From the NCBI RefSeq assembly GCF_037645805.1, contig NZ_JBBEXE010000002.1, positions 186,001 to 250,000 on the forward strand: 64,000 nt of DNA, written 5' to 3'. Below, piece by piece: positions 1 through 8,330 of this stretch (position 1 is the stretch's first letter; every line of letters begins with the position of its first letter). The DNA is from Leptobacterium_A meishanense (GTDB taxonomy: Bacteria; Bacteroidota; Bacteroidia; Flavobacteriales; Flavobacteriaceae). The position numbers were made by a program, and so were the translations under genes. Under the pieces are notes generated by a model that had not been told where the DNA came from, did not search any database, and saw nothing but the letters and a program-made list of their open reading frames with translations.

Positions 1-2
1 CT

Positions 3-335
3 GTATTGCCTTCATCAAATACTTTAGGGAGTTTAAAGGAACGTCCCTTTGTATTGGTTACCGGTATTGCGAATGCAGCTCCTATGGTAGCTTATTTAAA
101 GTCGCTAGGATTGATTTTTAAGCATTATGCCTATAAAGACCATCATTACTTTTCTGATAAAGAAATAGCATTTTTCAATTCACAAGCTATGTTACTCACT
201 ACTGAGAAGGATTTTATGCGATTAAAGGACCGTGTTGAGGGGATTCAATACTTGCCCATTGAAATAAAATTTCTCTTTGAGGAAGCCGCAATATTTGATA
301 ATTATATTGAAGGTTTTGTAAAGAATAGTTTATGA
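3..335 (+). CDS. lpxK: Tetraacyldisaccharide 4'-kinase, C-terminal part (cut by window edge)
   Basis: This is the C-terminal ~110 residues of LpxK, the inner-membrane kinase that phosphorylates the 4' position of the lipid A disaccharide. The reading frame is open to the left edge, so the start lies outside the window; the TTG at position 6 is not a real start. Typical LpxK C-terminal features are visible: a VTGIANA stretch, a KHYAYKDHHYFS segment, and LLTTEKDFMRL. It ends 11 bases before the oppositely oriented histidine kinase. Identification is by recalled family motifs. Confidence 0.85.
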   Translation, partial: VLPSSNTLGSLKERPFVLVTGIANAAPMVAYLKSLGLIFKHYAYKDHHYFSDKEIAFFNSQAMLLTTEKDFMRLKDRVEGIQYLPIEIKFLFEEAAIFDNYIEGFVKNSL

Positions 336-346
336 TATCCTTATTT

Positions 347-2557
347 TCAAGAGTGCAGTTCATCGATCCGCACTTCAATATTTTTCAGGATATTATTTCC
401 TATTTTTTTATAGAACACTTCAGGTTTAAAGGGCTTGGTGATTACATCGTCACATCCGGCAGCATAAAAATCTTCTGTGTTTTCATCTAATGAGATAGCA
501 GTTAATGCAATAATAGGGACTTTTTTATCGAACTTCCGGATTTCCTCTGTAGCTTTTAACCCACTGATACCGGGCATGTGAATATCCATTAAAATAGCAT
601 TATATATTGGCTTTTTAGCTTTTTCAATAGCTTCATACCCGTCATTTGCAATGTCACATGTCATTTCCTTTTTTGCTAACATTTTTTTGGTGATGACCTG
701 GTTTATTTTATTGTCTTCTACCAACAGAATGTGCATGTTTTTAAAGAATGCATCATCAACATCAGAGGCTATCTCAACAGGTGCTGTTTCTTCTTGGGTA
801 GGAATGTCGAATACCATGTCAAACATAAAGGAGCTCCCCCTACCTAATTCACTATCAAGTTTTATGTCAGATTCTAAGAGGTTCAATAAGCTTCTCACAA
901 TAGTAAGCCCCAATCCGGTACCGCCATATTTTCTGTTTATTTGGATAGAACCTTGTGCAAAACTTTCAAATATAGAGGCTTGCATTTCTTTTGATATACC
1001 AATTCCATTATCTTTTACTTCAAAATGTATTGCAGCTTTTTCATCATGGCTAGCCATGGATTTTGCTATTACGTTTATTTCGCCATTTTTTGTGAACTTA
1101 CATGCATTACCAATAAGATTGATGAATATTTGAGATAATTTTAAAGGATCACCGAGTAATTCTTTTGGGATGTCATTATCAACATGGAGCAATATATTGT
1201 TTTTATTTTCTTTGGCCGTTTGATCGAGTGATTTTACTACTTCCTTGAGTACCTTTCTGAGGTTAAAAGGAATGTTTTGTACTGCTAGTTTTTTAGCTTC
1301 TATTTTATTTATTTGTAATATATCATTAATAAAATTTAAAAGGTATTCTCCTGAAAATTTGAGTGACTTTAAATGTTCTTTTTGACTTTCACTTGGGTTC
1401 TCTTCCAATAATAAGTGGGTAAGTCCTGTAACGGCGTATAGCGGTGTTCGTAATTCGTGGCTTACTGTTGATAGAAATTGGGCTTTTGCCCGCATGGCTT
1501 TCTCTGCTTCTTCTTTGGCAATTTCCAATTCCAGGTTTTTTTTCATCAACAAGTCATTGGTCTTAAATTTAATCTGGTTATTTCGGTATAGCGAAATGGT
1601 GAGAAGTGATATAATGATGAGAAGTGCCGAACTCAGCACGGACGTGAGTTTAGAAATGTTAACACGTTGTTGTTGTGCAGTGGCATCTTCGTTTAATTGG
1701 TCTATCAACCGTAAATAAAAATCTTTATCATGATTCTCTACAAGTTTATCTTGTGATGCCAATGCTTGTGTATTGAAGATAAGTGTTTTTGTTTTTTCTA
1801 CCTCTACTTGGTGTTCATAAGCTTTTTTGTAATCGTTTAACGCTTTGTATATAAGTGCTAAGTTTTGATTACTTTCCATAATTAACCTATGAAAGTCATT
1901 GTTTTTGGCAATATTCAGCGCTTTTATAGCCTCTAAAGAAGCATCTTCATAATTGTTGGCTTGATATTGTATTTTAGACAGGTATAATAGGGTGCGCCCG
2001 GCAATATAATCCTTTTCGTATGAGTTATCTACCGGCAGCAATTTTTCGAAGGTAGCCTTTGCTTCTTCATAGTCTTTTCTTTTGTAATGAACAATACCTT
2101 CATAGTATGCAATAGTATTTAGAAGTGTTTTGTCGCGAGGGTTCAATAGATCCTTTGCTTCACGAAGTAACTTTAAAGCCTCATAGTATTGTTTTTTTTC
2201 AGCTAAAACCAATGCGCGCAATCCCTTCGAAATAACACTGCCTTTTCGGTATTTGTTATAATTAAGGCTCTGGTCGGCAATATCCAGGTATATGGCTACA
2301 TTGTTATATTTCTCAAAGTCAATATGAAGCAGTGCATACAGGTTGTAACAATCGATCAGATAATTTTCATTATCAATCTCTTCGGCAAGGTCGTTAGCCT
2401 GGTCAATTGAAGCGATGGCTGAGGAGAAATCCGCTATGTTTTTATAATAATATGCTTTGCTTATAAGGGCTTCTATACTATCCCTCATAGCCCTATCGCT
2501 CTGCGCAACGGATGCGAAAGTAACGAATAGAGTAAATAATAAGCATTTTAAACGCAT
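347..2557 (-). CDS. TPR-containing hybrid sensor histidine kinase/response regulator
   Basis: A 736-residue hybrid kinase. A signal peptide (residues 1-18) is followed by a periplasmic region of tetratricopeptide-like helical repeats (about 30-270), one membrane segment (about 304-324), a coiled-coil linker, a HisKA domain with the phospho-accepting His367 in SHELRTP, and an ATPase domain with N box Asn484, DNGIG at 516-520 and GGTGLG at 545-550. A C-terminal receiver domain has the acidic pair Glu614/Asp615, phospho-acceptor Asp658 and Lys708. Signal could pass from His to the attached Asp and on to a separate partner; no output regulator lies next to it. The ligand is unknown. It follows gap by 30 bases on the same strand and could share its transcript. 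Confidence 0.9.
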   Translation of the reverse strand: MRLKCLLFTLFVTFASVAQSDRAMRDSIEALISKAYYYKNIADFSSAIASIDQANDLAEEIDNENYLIDCYNLYALLHIDFEKYNNVAIYLDIADQSLNYNKYRKGSVISKGLRALVLAEKKQYYEALKLLREAKDLLNPRDKTLLNTIAYYEGIVHYKRKDYEEAKATFEKLLPVDNSYEKDYIAGRTLLYLSKIQYQANNYEDASLEAIKALNIAKNNDFHRLIMESNQNLALIYKALNDYKKAYEHQVEVEKTKTLIFNTQALASQDKLVENHDKDFYLRLIDQLNEDATAQQQRVNISKLTSVLSSALLIIISLLTISLYRNNQIKFKTNDLLMKKNLELEIAKEEAEKAMRAKAQFLSTVSHELRTPLYAVTGLTHLLLEENPSESQKEHLKSLKFSGEYLLNFINDILQINKIEAKKLAVQNIPFNLRKVLKEVVKSLDQTAKENKNNILLHVDNDIPKELLGDPLKLSQIFINLIGNACKFTKNGEINVIAKSMASHDEKAAIHFEVKDNGIGISKEMQASIFESFAQGSIQINRKYGGTGLGLTIVRSLLNLLESDIKLDSELGRGSSFMFDMVFDIPTQEETAPVEIASDVDDAFFKNMHILLVEDNKINQVITKKMLAKKEMTCDIANDGYEAIEKAKKPIYNAILMDIHMPGISGLKATEEIRKFDKKVPIIALTAISLDENTEDFYAAGCDDVITKPFKPEVFYKKIGNNILKNIEVRIDELHS

Positions 2558-2587
2558 TATTAGGTCAAGTTGATGGTGTAAATATAG

Positions 2588-3589
2588 TTATTTCTTTGAT
2601 ATAAAGTCAATTAAGTCGATAATCCTGCTACTATAGCCAACTTCGTTATCGTACCATCCTATTATTTTTACCATCTTTCCAATCACCGATGTCATAAGCG
2701 CATCAAAGGTGCAAGAAAAGGGGCTTTCTATGATATCAACGGAAACAATAGGGTCTTCCGTATATGCAAGAATGTTTTTTAATGACTTTTTTGAAGCGGT
2801 AAGAAAAGCATTGTTGACTACTTCAATAGATGTTTCCTTTTTCACATTGAATGTAATGTCTGTTAAAGAGCCATTTGCAACAGGAACGCGGATGCCACAA
2901 CCACCTATTACATTTGCCAGTTCTGGAAAGATACTTGTCAGTGCTTTGGCAGCGCCTGTAGTTGTTGGAACAATCGATAATGCTGCTGCGCGCGCCCTTC
3001 TTAAATCCTTGTGTGGACGGTCATGTAGACTTTGATCACTCGTATATGAATGTACAGTCGTTATATATGCTTGCTCTACACCGCATAACTCATCAATAAC
3101 CTTTATCATAGGAGCCGCATTGTTTGTAGTACATGAAGCATTAGAGACAATAGTATCATCTGATGCTATAATATGTTCATTTACACCCATAACGACCATT
3201 TTAATAGCTTCATCTTGTGGGGGAACAGTAAGAATTACTTTTTTAGCCCCATTTTGAATGTGTTTTTGTAATTGTGTTTTGGTTTTAAATTTTCCGGTAG
3301 CTTCAACTACAAAATCAACATTATAAGGGATCCAATTTATGGTGTCAAGGGAGCTATTGTTCAGTACAGGAATTTCTCGTCCGTTTAATGCAATACTTGA
3401 TTTGGTTACTCGGATATCAGCATTTATGGTACCATGAATGCTATCGTATTTTAACAGATGACCTAGTATTTCAGTATCGGCTATATCATTAATAGCAACA
3501 ATTTGTATGGTAGGATGATTTATCAGTAATCGAAATACAGTTCTGCCTATTCTCCCAAAGCCGTTAATGGCTACACGAATTTTACACAT
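2588..3589 (-). CDS. gap: Glyceraldehyde-3-phosphate dehydrogenase, type I
   Basis: Cytosolic glycolytic enzyme converting glyceraldehyde 3-phosphate to 1,3-bisphosphoglycerate. The N-terminal INGFGRIGR Rossmann motif, catalytic Cys153 in SNASCTTN, and the C-terminal WYDNEVGYS motif are all present. I chose the ATG at 3589 (333 residues). The open frame runs upstream to a TTG at 3619, but the extra ten residues (beginning MIEKSQLQKN) are not part of the family, and that start would overlap the end of lipA. Bacteroidota often carry two GAPDH genes; whether this is the glycolytic or a gluconeogenic copy cannot be told here. Confidence 0.92.
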   Translation of the reverse strand: MCKIRVAINGFGRIGRTVFRLLINHPTIQIVAINDIADTEILGHLLKYDSIHGTINADIRVTKSSIALNGREIPVLNNSSLDTINWIPYNVDFVVEATGKFKTKTQLQKHIQNGAKKVILTVPPQDEAIKMVVMGVNEHIIASDDTIVSNASCTTNNAAPMIKVIDELCGVEQAYITTVHSYTSDQSLHDRPHKDLRRARAAALSIVPTTTGAAKALTSIFPELANVIGGCGIRVPVANGSLTDITFNVKKETSIEVVNNAFLTASKKSLKNILAYTEDPIVSVDIIESPFSCTFDALMTSVIGKMVKIIGWYDNEVGYSSRIIDLIDFISKK

Positions 3590-3611
3590 GTTTTTTTGAA
3601 GTTGCGATTTC

Positions 3612-4487
3612 TCAATCAATATGTTTATGTGCTTTGTACGATGATCTTACCAGTGCACCACTTTCTACGTGCCGGAAGCCCATTTGTAGCCCTACCTCTC
3701 TGTACTTCTCAAATTGGTCCGGAGTAATAAATTCTTTAACAGGCAAATGTTTTTTGGAGGGCTGTAGGTATTGTCCGATGGTCACAATGTCTACATGAGC
3801 ATCTTTCAGGTCTTGCATAGTCTGGATAACCTCTTCCTCTAGCTCACCCAACCCAAGCATAATACCTGATTTGGTACGGCGTGCCCCTTGTTTTTTTAAA
3901 TATTTAAGGACTTCGAGGCTCCGGTCGTACTTTGCTTGTATACGTACTTCCCTAGTAAGTCGGCGAACGGTCTCCATATTGTGGGATATTACTTCGGGAG
4001 TTACTTTAATTATCCGGTCTATATTACGTTCTACACCTTGGAAATCGGGTATTAAGGTTTCCAATGTGGTATTCGGGTTCACTCTTCGGATGGCTTTTAC
4101 CGTTTCTGCCCATATTATAGAGCCCATGTCTTTTAAATCGTCTCTGTCTACAGAGGTAACAACAGCATGTTTTATGTTCATTATTTTTATGGAACGTGCT
4201 ACTTTTTCAGGTTCTTCCCAGTCAATAGTTTCGGGTCTTCCTGTTTTTACGCCACAAAAACCACATGAACGGGTACAGATGTTTCCAAGGATCATAAATG
4301 TAGCAGTACCTTCACCCCAGCATTCTCCCATATTTGGACAACTGCCGGATGTGCATATAGTATGTAAATTGTATTTATCTACCAGTCCGCGGAGTGTGGT
4401 GTATTTTTTTCCGGTAGGCAATTTTACACGTAGCCATTTTGGTTTTCCTTTAGGAGGATCGGTATGTGTTAGTGTTTCTGTGCTCAT
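3612..4487 (-). CDS. lipA: Lipoyl synthase
   Basis: Radical SAM enzyme that inserts two sulfur atoms into protein-bound octanoyl groups to make lipoyl cofactors. At 291 residues it is close to family length. Both iron-sulfur clusters have their ligands: the auxiliary cluster Cys45/Cys50/Cys56 (CTSGSCPNMGEC) and the radical SAM cluster Cys71/Cys75/Cys78 (CTRSCGFC). The C-terminal RSSYKA serine motif is also present. A TAnnTTTG box about 20 bases upstream is a likely promoter. gap begins 22 bases after the stop, so the two are probably cotranscribed. Confidence 0.95.
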   Translation of the reverse strand: MSTETLTHTDPPKGKPKWLRVKLPTGKKYTTLRGLVDKYNLHTICTSGSCPNMGECWGEGTATFMILGNICTRSCGFCGVKTGRPETIDWEEPEKVARSIKIMNIKHAVVTSVDRDDLKDMGSIIWAETVKAIRRVNPNTTLETLIPDFQGVERNIDRIIKVTPEVISHNMETVRRLTREVRIQAKYDRSLEVLKYLKKQGARRTKSGIMLGLGELEEEVIQTMQDLKDAHVDIVTIGQYLQPSKKHLPVKEFITPDQFEKYREVGLQMGFRHVESGALVRSSYKAHKHID

Positions 4488-4506
4488 TATACTTTATTAC
4501 GAGGCA

Positions 4507-4514
4507 CAAAGATA
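4507..4514 (-). promoter_or_regulatory. Likely -7 promoter box of lipA (TATCTTTG)
   Basis: An exact TAnnTTTG match on the minus strand, 19 bases before the lipA ATG. This is the Bacteroidota -7 consensus. No clear -33 TTG was found at the usual spacing. Confidence 0.45.
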
Positions 4515-4731
4515 CGAAGTATACCAGAATCTTATGTGAAATGAGTAGTTGAAAGTTATATAAGGAAGTATTGTATAAAAAATCACTTATCTTATATGAA
4601 GTTCTTCCCAAAGTTATAAATCTTTAACTTGATTATTAAAGGAACTATTTTGATCAGTTTATGATAAGAGGAAATCAAAATATTTGAACCTAACCGTTAC
4701 CTCTAAAAGAATCCTTAATGGAATGAATATA

Positions 4732-5949
4732 TTATAATAATTTTATTAAGTACCAACTGCTGAACCCTATTAAAAAAAGGATCCCCGACCAACTTAAAAC
4801 CCGCATGTACTTATTTGGCCTCCATTGTTTGGGAGTATGTTTTGATATGATTAAGGTGTAATTGACAATGGCATAAAAAGGGGCAGTTATAAAGGATAGG
4901 ATAGTCGCAATATCGACCAAAAGCTTCATTTCAGACAGAAAGAAAAGAAAAATGGCACAAGTACCAAGTACTAAGAGAATCATCCATAGAAAAAATCCTT
5001 TTTTGACCGATGTTTGAAACAACAATTTTGATGTGTGTGCCATAGCTCTGGGAGAGGCATCTAATGTGGTGATCGTGGTGCTAAACATGGTAGTAAATGC
5101 GGCCAAAGCGATTACAATATAGGTGCCTTCACCTAGGTTTTTTGTGTAGAGGGAAATAAGCTGTGAAGCAAACTTTGCAGCCCCATTATCAAATGTTTCC
5201 CCGGAATTGAACATGACGAGGGCTCCCAATACAATAAAGCAAATACCAAGCACTACAGTGCCTACATAACCAATATTAAAATCGAACAAAGAATTTTTTA
5301 TAGTATAGTCGGCCACGGTCTTTTTTTTCTCTAAAGCCCATAAGGAGTGCCAAATAGAGATGTCGAGCGGTGCAGGCATCCAACCCATAAAAGCAACAAG
5401 GAATGCAATACCAAGTGCTCCCTCGGGGAGTATTTGTTTAAAACTCAAGCCGTCTTCCATATGGTTGGTTGCAAGTACAACGGCTATCAGCGTACTGAAT
5501 GTGAGTATAATAATAATGTATTTTATAAGCCTGTCTAGCAATCTGTATTTGCCTATCAGCAGCATGAGAAAACATACACAGGTTATAATGATACTCCATA
5601 TGACAACATTGGTGGTTATACCAAATAAATTAGCTGCCAAACCTGCTGTTACAATGGTTACAGCTGTTTGTATTGTGAACATAGTAGCAAGCGTAAGTAT
5701 GAAGTATATGACTAAAACACTTTTTCCCAGTTTTTTATATCCATCTAACAAGCTTTCCCCTGTAGCCATAGCATAGCGTGGGCCGTATTGAAAAAAAGGG
5801 TATTTGAAAAGGTTTACCAGCAACAACGCCCAAATGAGACTAAATCCGTAATCGGCGCCGGCCCGAGTACTTTGTACTAAATGTGAAACACCAATGGCAG
5901 CACCTGCAAATAGTAGCCCAGGCCCCAGTTTTCTGAAGATTTGAGTCAT
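4732..5949 (-). CDS. Divergent Nramp-family transporter lacking the DPGN and MPH metal-site motifs
   Basis: A 405-residue integral membrane protein with about 11 hydrophobic segments and an Nramp-like fold signature: the LGPG start of TM1 and an AGADYGFSLIW segment match the family pattern. In canonical Nramp proteins TM1 carries DPGN and TM6 carries MPH, which bind Mn/Fe. Here the equivalent positions read GVSH (residues 20-23) and MPAP (191-194), so classical transition-metal transport is doubtful. It could be a Mg-type Nramp-related transporter, another cation or solute carrier, or a sensor. Its ATG overlaps the stop of the upstream sigma factor gene by four bases, indicating translational coupling. 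Confidence 0.75.
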   Translation of the reverse strand: MTQIFRKLGPGLLFAGAAIGVSHLVQSTRAGADYGFSLIWALLLVNLFKYPFFQYGPRYAMATGESLLDGYKKLGKSVLVIYFILTLATMFTIQTAVTIVTAGLAANLFGITTNVVIWSIIITCVCFLMLLIGKYRLLDRLIKYIIIILTFSTLIAVVLATNHMEDGLSFKQILPEGALGIAFLVAFMGWMPAPLDISIWHSLWALEKKKTVADYTIKNSLFDFNIGYVGTVVLGICFIVLGALVMFNSGETFDNGAAKFASQLISLYTKNLGEGTYIVIALAAFTTMFSTTITTLDASPRAMAHTSKLLFQTSVKKGFFLWMILLVLGTCAIFLFFLSEMKLLVDIATILSFITAPFYAIVNYTLIISKHTPKQWRPNKYMRVLSWSGILFLIGFSSWYLIKLL

Positions 5950-6509
5950 ACATTTTTGTTTTGAATAATTTCAGCCAATAGCCGTTTAGCTCTTAAGAGT
6001 TTTACTTTTATATTGTTTATTGGTTCATTTAGCGTAGTGGCGATATCCTGATAGCTCAATTCTTGAAAATATCTAAGGTTAATAACTTCCTGGTAATGAG
6101 GTTTTAATTTTTTTATGTAGCGTAGTAGTTTTGCCAGGTTTTGTTCAGTAATTAGTTTGTCTTCTCCAGTAGGGGCATCATCGGCAACATCATAGGCAGT
6201 TTCTTCTTGAAAAATATGGTTAACTACATTTGCTTTTTCCCTCCGGACCATATCAATGTGTATGTTTTTAGAAATGGTAATGAGCCATGTCTTGAATTCA
6301 TAATCTTCATTATAGGTGTTTATTTTATCAAAAGCTTTGGAGAAGGTTTGGATAGTGATGTCTTCTGCATCATTTTCATTTCGTGTACGGGCAAGCTGAA
6401 ATCCGTATATGTCGCTCCAAAAATGGTTTAATAGGAAACTAAAGGCTTTTTGATCACCATTTTTTGCGTTTTGAATATAATCTCGAATGGTTTTGGATGT
6501 TGTATCCAC
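5946..6509 (-). CDS. ECF-type RNA polymerase sigma factor
   Basis: A 187-residue sigma-70 family protein of the extracytoplasmic-function group. Region 2 (about residues 25-95) includes DAEDITIQTFSKAF and FKTWLITISKN. Region 4 (about 125-180) has the helix-turn-helix LSYQDIATTLNEPINNIKVK. The predicted start is GTG, because an in-frame stop lies 12 bases further upstream and no ATG is available. The last four bases overlap the start of the Nramp-like gene. No anti-sigma factor is encoded beside it; the transporter occupies the position where one would be expected. Target genes are unknown. Confidence 0.9.
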   Translation of the reverse strand: MDTTSKTIRDYIQNAKNGDQKAFSFLLNHFWSDIYGFQLARTRNENDAEDITIQTFSKAFDKINTYNEDYEFKTWLITISKNIHIDMVRREKANVVNHIFQEETAYDVADDAPTGEDKLITEQNLAKLLRYIKKLKPHYQEVINLRYFQELSYQDIATTLNEPINNIKVKLLRAKRLLAEIIQNKNV

Positions 6510-6599
6510 GAGCGTTGATCCTTAAAAAACTATTGAGGATAAATATAATCAATTGGAAATGAATAGGAAGCCGGGATTTAAAAAATCCTGTTTTTTTAA

Positions 6600-6806
6600 T
6601 TAATTGTGTTGTGGTTCTAATTTTTTGCAGTCTTGTTCGTCGGGCATTTTACCACAAAAACCACAAGGTTCTCCTTCTTTGTTCAAAAAGGGGCTTTGAC
6701 TGGCACAAGTTCCGGCAAACTTACCATCTTTCTTTGTCCATATTTTTATAGCAACTCCTGCAAATGCAATACCTAATAGCCCAATAGTAATTAAAACAAG
6801 CTTCAT
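6600..6806 (-). CDS. Small membrane-anchored or secreted Cys-rich protein
   Basis: A 68-residue protein with one N-terminal hydrophobic segment (residues about 2-22), which acts as signal or anchor, and a short exported tail with four cysteines (GTCASQSP, EPCGFCGK, QDCKK). It resembles short conserved flavobacterial proteins annotated only as membrane or secreted protein; the function is unknown. The cysteines could bind a metal or form disulfides. I chose the ATG at 6806: the frame opens at 6821, but a TAnnTTTG box at 6811-6818 lies between and would put the transcript start at or near this ATG. Confidence 0.75.
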   Translation of the reverse strand: MKLVLITIGLLGIAFAGVAIKIWTKKDGKFAGTCASQSPFLNKEGEPCGFCGKMPDEQDCKKLEPQHN

Positions 6807-6810
6807 GCTA

Positions 6811-6818
6811 CAAAGGTA
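6811..6818 (-). promoter_or_regulatory. Possible -7 box of the small Cys-rich protein gene (TACCTTTG)
   Basis: An exact TAnnTTTG match on the minus strand, ending five bases from the ATG at 6806. If used, the mRNA would be leaderless or nearly so. No good -33 TTG is visible, so this is tentative. Confidence 0.35.
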
Positions 6819-6865
6819 CAAACTTGCAGTGAAATGGGTGTGTTTTTTAAGAGGAAAATGACCAA

Positions 6866-7630
6866 TTACTTCAGGGAGATATTGGCCACGATATTTTCGA
6901 GTGTGGCATGGATATTTCCTCCTTTAGGTTCAATTGTAATGTTGTAGCTAATGGCATTTTCTTGAAACGGGATAGTATGTAATTCTTTGTCACCATCATT
7001 TAAGATACCAAGGCTTATCATTTCACCATTTACATCAGCCCACATTTGATATACTTGATTTTTTGGCAAGTCTGGCAATGAAACTATATTAATCAGGGAA
7101 AGTTTTTCTACCGGATTTATATAGGCTACGGTTTTTAAATTTTTGGCTCGTTGATTGCCACGTAGCACATACTTTTGTGTTTCTGGATTGTTGAGCATAA
7201 TAAATTGTTCTTTAACACCATCTAATTGATGGCGAGTTGCCAATATATCGTTCTTTAGGATATTGATTTCACTAGCAACAATTTCATTTTCTTGTAAGAG
7301 TCTGTTGTTTTGCATCCATAGCAATAGTGTAGTTGAAGCAAAAACAATAGCGGCAATGCTAGCTGCAACATAATACCAGGATATTCTATGGTGAACTTCT
7401 TGAATGGGAAGTGCCTGAATAATTTGTTCTTTTAGATATTTGGGTGGCTGTGTGGAAAAGGCTTTCGCATATTGCCATAACCCTTTTTGAAGCTTTTGGT
7501 ACTGCTTGTTTACCACCGGATAGTTTTCAATGTGATATTCTACTTTAAGAGCTTCTTGATTGGAAGCTTTTCCCATTAAATATTTTTCTAATAATCCACT
7601 TTCCAAGAATAGTTCCTCTTCCGTTTTCAT
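6866..7630 (-). CDS. Anti-sigma factor, RskA-like
   Basis: A 254-residue single-pass membrane protein: cytoplasmic N-terminal zone (1-83) where the sigma factor would be bound, one membrane helix (about 85-105), a short coiled coil (about 107-145), then a periplasmic C-terminal domain resembling the anti-sigma-K RskA domain (LPDLPKNQVYQMWADVNGE, and a C-terminal YNITIEPKGG segment). It lies 18 bases downstream of an ECF sigma gene, the usual arrangement for a cognate pair in which the membrane protein holds the sigma factor inactive. The inducing signal is not known. Confidence 0.88.
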   Translation of the reverse strand: MKTEEELFLESGLLEKYLMGKASNQEALKVEYHIENYPVVNKQYQKLQKGLWQYAKAFSTQPPKYLKEQIIQALPIQEVHHRISWYYVAASIAAIVFASTTLLLWMQNNRLLQENEIVASEINILKNDILATRHQLDGVKEQFIMLNNPETQKYVLRGNQRAKNLKTVAYINPVEKLSLINIVSLPDLPKNQVYQMWADVNGEMISLGILNDGDKELHTIPFQENAISYNITIEPKGGNIHATLENIVANISLK

Positions 7631-7648
7631 ATCTATATAATTTATCTC

Positions 7649-8185
7649 TTAAGGAGGGGCCTCATATATTTTCCGTAACTCTCGAAGGCCAATCTTTAAT
7701 CGGGATTTTACAGTTCCCAGTGGAATATTGAGTGTTTCACTGGCTTCTTGTTGTGTCATCCCTTTAAAGAACAGTGCTTCGATAACCATCTGGTATTTTG
7801 TGTCCAGATTGTTTAAATGTTTTACAACATCTATATGTTCCGGATGTATCCGAATACCTTCTATAGTATATACGTTGGAGACTTCGAGTTGGATTTCTTG
7901 GTCGGCTTTTGGTTTAACACTTCTGATTTTATCAATGGCAGTATTTCGTATAATCCGGAAAAGCCAAGTAAATAACTTTGCCTTTTTTGGGTCATAACTA
8001 TCTATTTTTATCCATACTTTTATGAGTCCCTCTTGGAGAACATCTTTGGCTAACTCCTCATCATTAGTTATTTTAAGTGCAATACCGTATAGGGCATCAC
8101 TATAATAATCATATAATAATGACATCCCTTTTTCATCTTTCTCTATTAAAAGCTGAACGATATGCTTTTCAAGAAGTTCAGACAT
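7649..8185 (-). CDS. ECF-type RNA polymerase sigma factor (SigK-like)
   Basis: A 178-residue sigma-70 family regulator. Region 2 covers about residues 20-95 (DYYSDALYGIALKIT, ELAKDVLQEGLIKVW, LFTWLFRIIRNTAIDKIR). Region 4 covers about 120-172 with the helix-turn-helix MTQQEASETLNIPLGTVKSR. The RskA-like anti-sigma factor follows directly, so this is a self-contained envelope-response switch. A well-spaced housekeeping-type promoter lies upstream at 8267-8297, leaving a leader of roughly 75 bases that contains a stem-loop. Confidence 0.93.
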   Translation of the reverse strand: MSELLEKHIVQLLIEKDEKGMSLLYDYYSDALYGIALKITNDEELAKDVLQEGLIKVWIKIDSYDPKKAKLFTWLFRIIRNTAIDKIRSVKPKADQEIQLEVSNVYTIEGIRIHPEHIDVVKHLNNLDTKYQMVIEALFFKGMTQQEASETLNIPLGTVKSRLKIGLRELRKIYEAPP

Positions 8186-8233
8186 TTTGGGTATTGCTAT
8201 AGATTGTTTGTCGTGAGCAGGTAAGTCCTACAG

Positions 8234-8263
8234 AAGAAGGAACCAGGCATTTGTATGCCTTCT
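8234..8263 (-). other. Stem-loop in the leader of the sigma/anti-sigma operon
   Basis: AGGCAT (8245-8250) and ATGCCT (8255-8260) can form a perfect six-pair stem with a TTGT loop. A competing pairing of AGAAGG (about 8234-8239) with CCTTCT (8258-8263) is also possible. It sits just downstream of the predicted transcript start, so it would be near the 5' end of the mRNA. No T run follows, so it is not an ordinary terminator. Function is unknown. Confidence 0.35.
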
Positions 8264-8266
8264 AGT

Positions 8267-8297
8267 CAAAGTTATTTATTTCGTGTTGATTCTACAA
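8267..8297 (-). promoter_or_regulatory. Full Bacteroidota-type promoter for the sigma/anti-sigma operon
   Basis: On the minus strand a -33 TTG (8297-8295) is followed, after 20 bases, by the -7 box TAACTTTG (8274-8267). Both motif and spacing fit the TTG-N17-23-TAnnTTTG consensus. The predicted transcript start is near 8261, giving a leader of about 75 bases before the sigma gene. Confidence 0.6.
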
Positions 8298-8330
8298 TCG
8301 GTAAAGTACTTTTTCGTTGTAGTGCACAGT

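Noticed and set aside
3590..3619. Ten-residue N-terminal extension of GAPDH
   Set aside because: It starts at TTG, overlaps lipA, and the family begins at MCKIRVAINGFGRIGR.
3871..4539. 222-residue open frame on the plus strand opposite lipA
   Set aside because: It lies entirely over lipA, whose iron-sulfur motifs are intact; the translated product has no recognisable domain and an unnatural composition.
4488..4731. 244-base gap between lipA and the Nramp-like gene
   Set aside because: Checked for RNA genes, riboswitch-like structure, repeats and terminators; apart from the lipA -7 box nothing convincing was seen.
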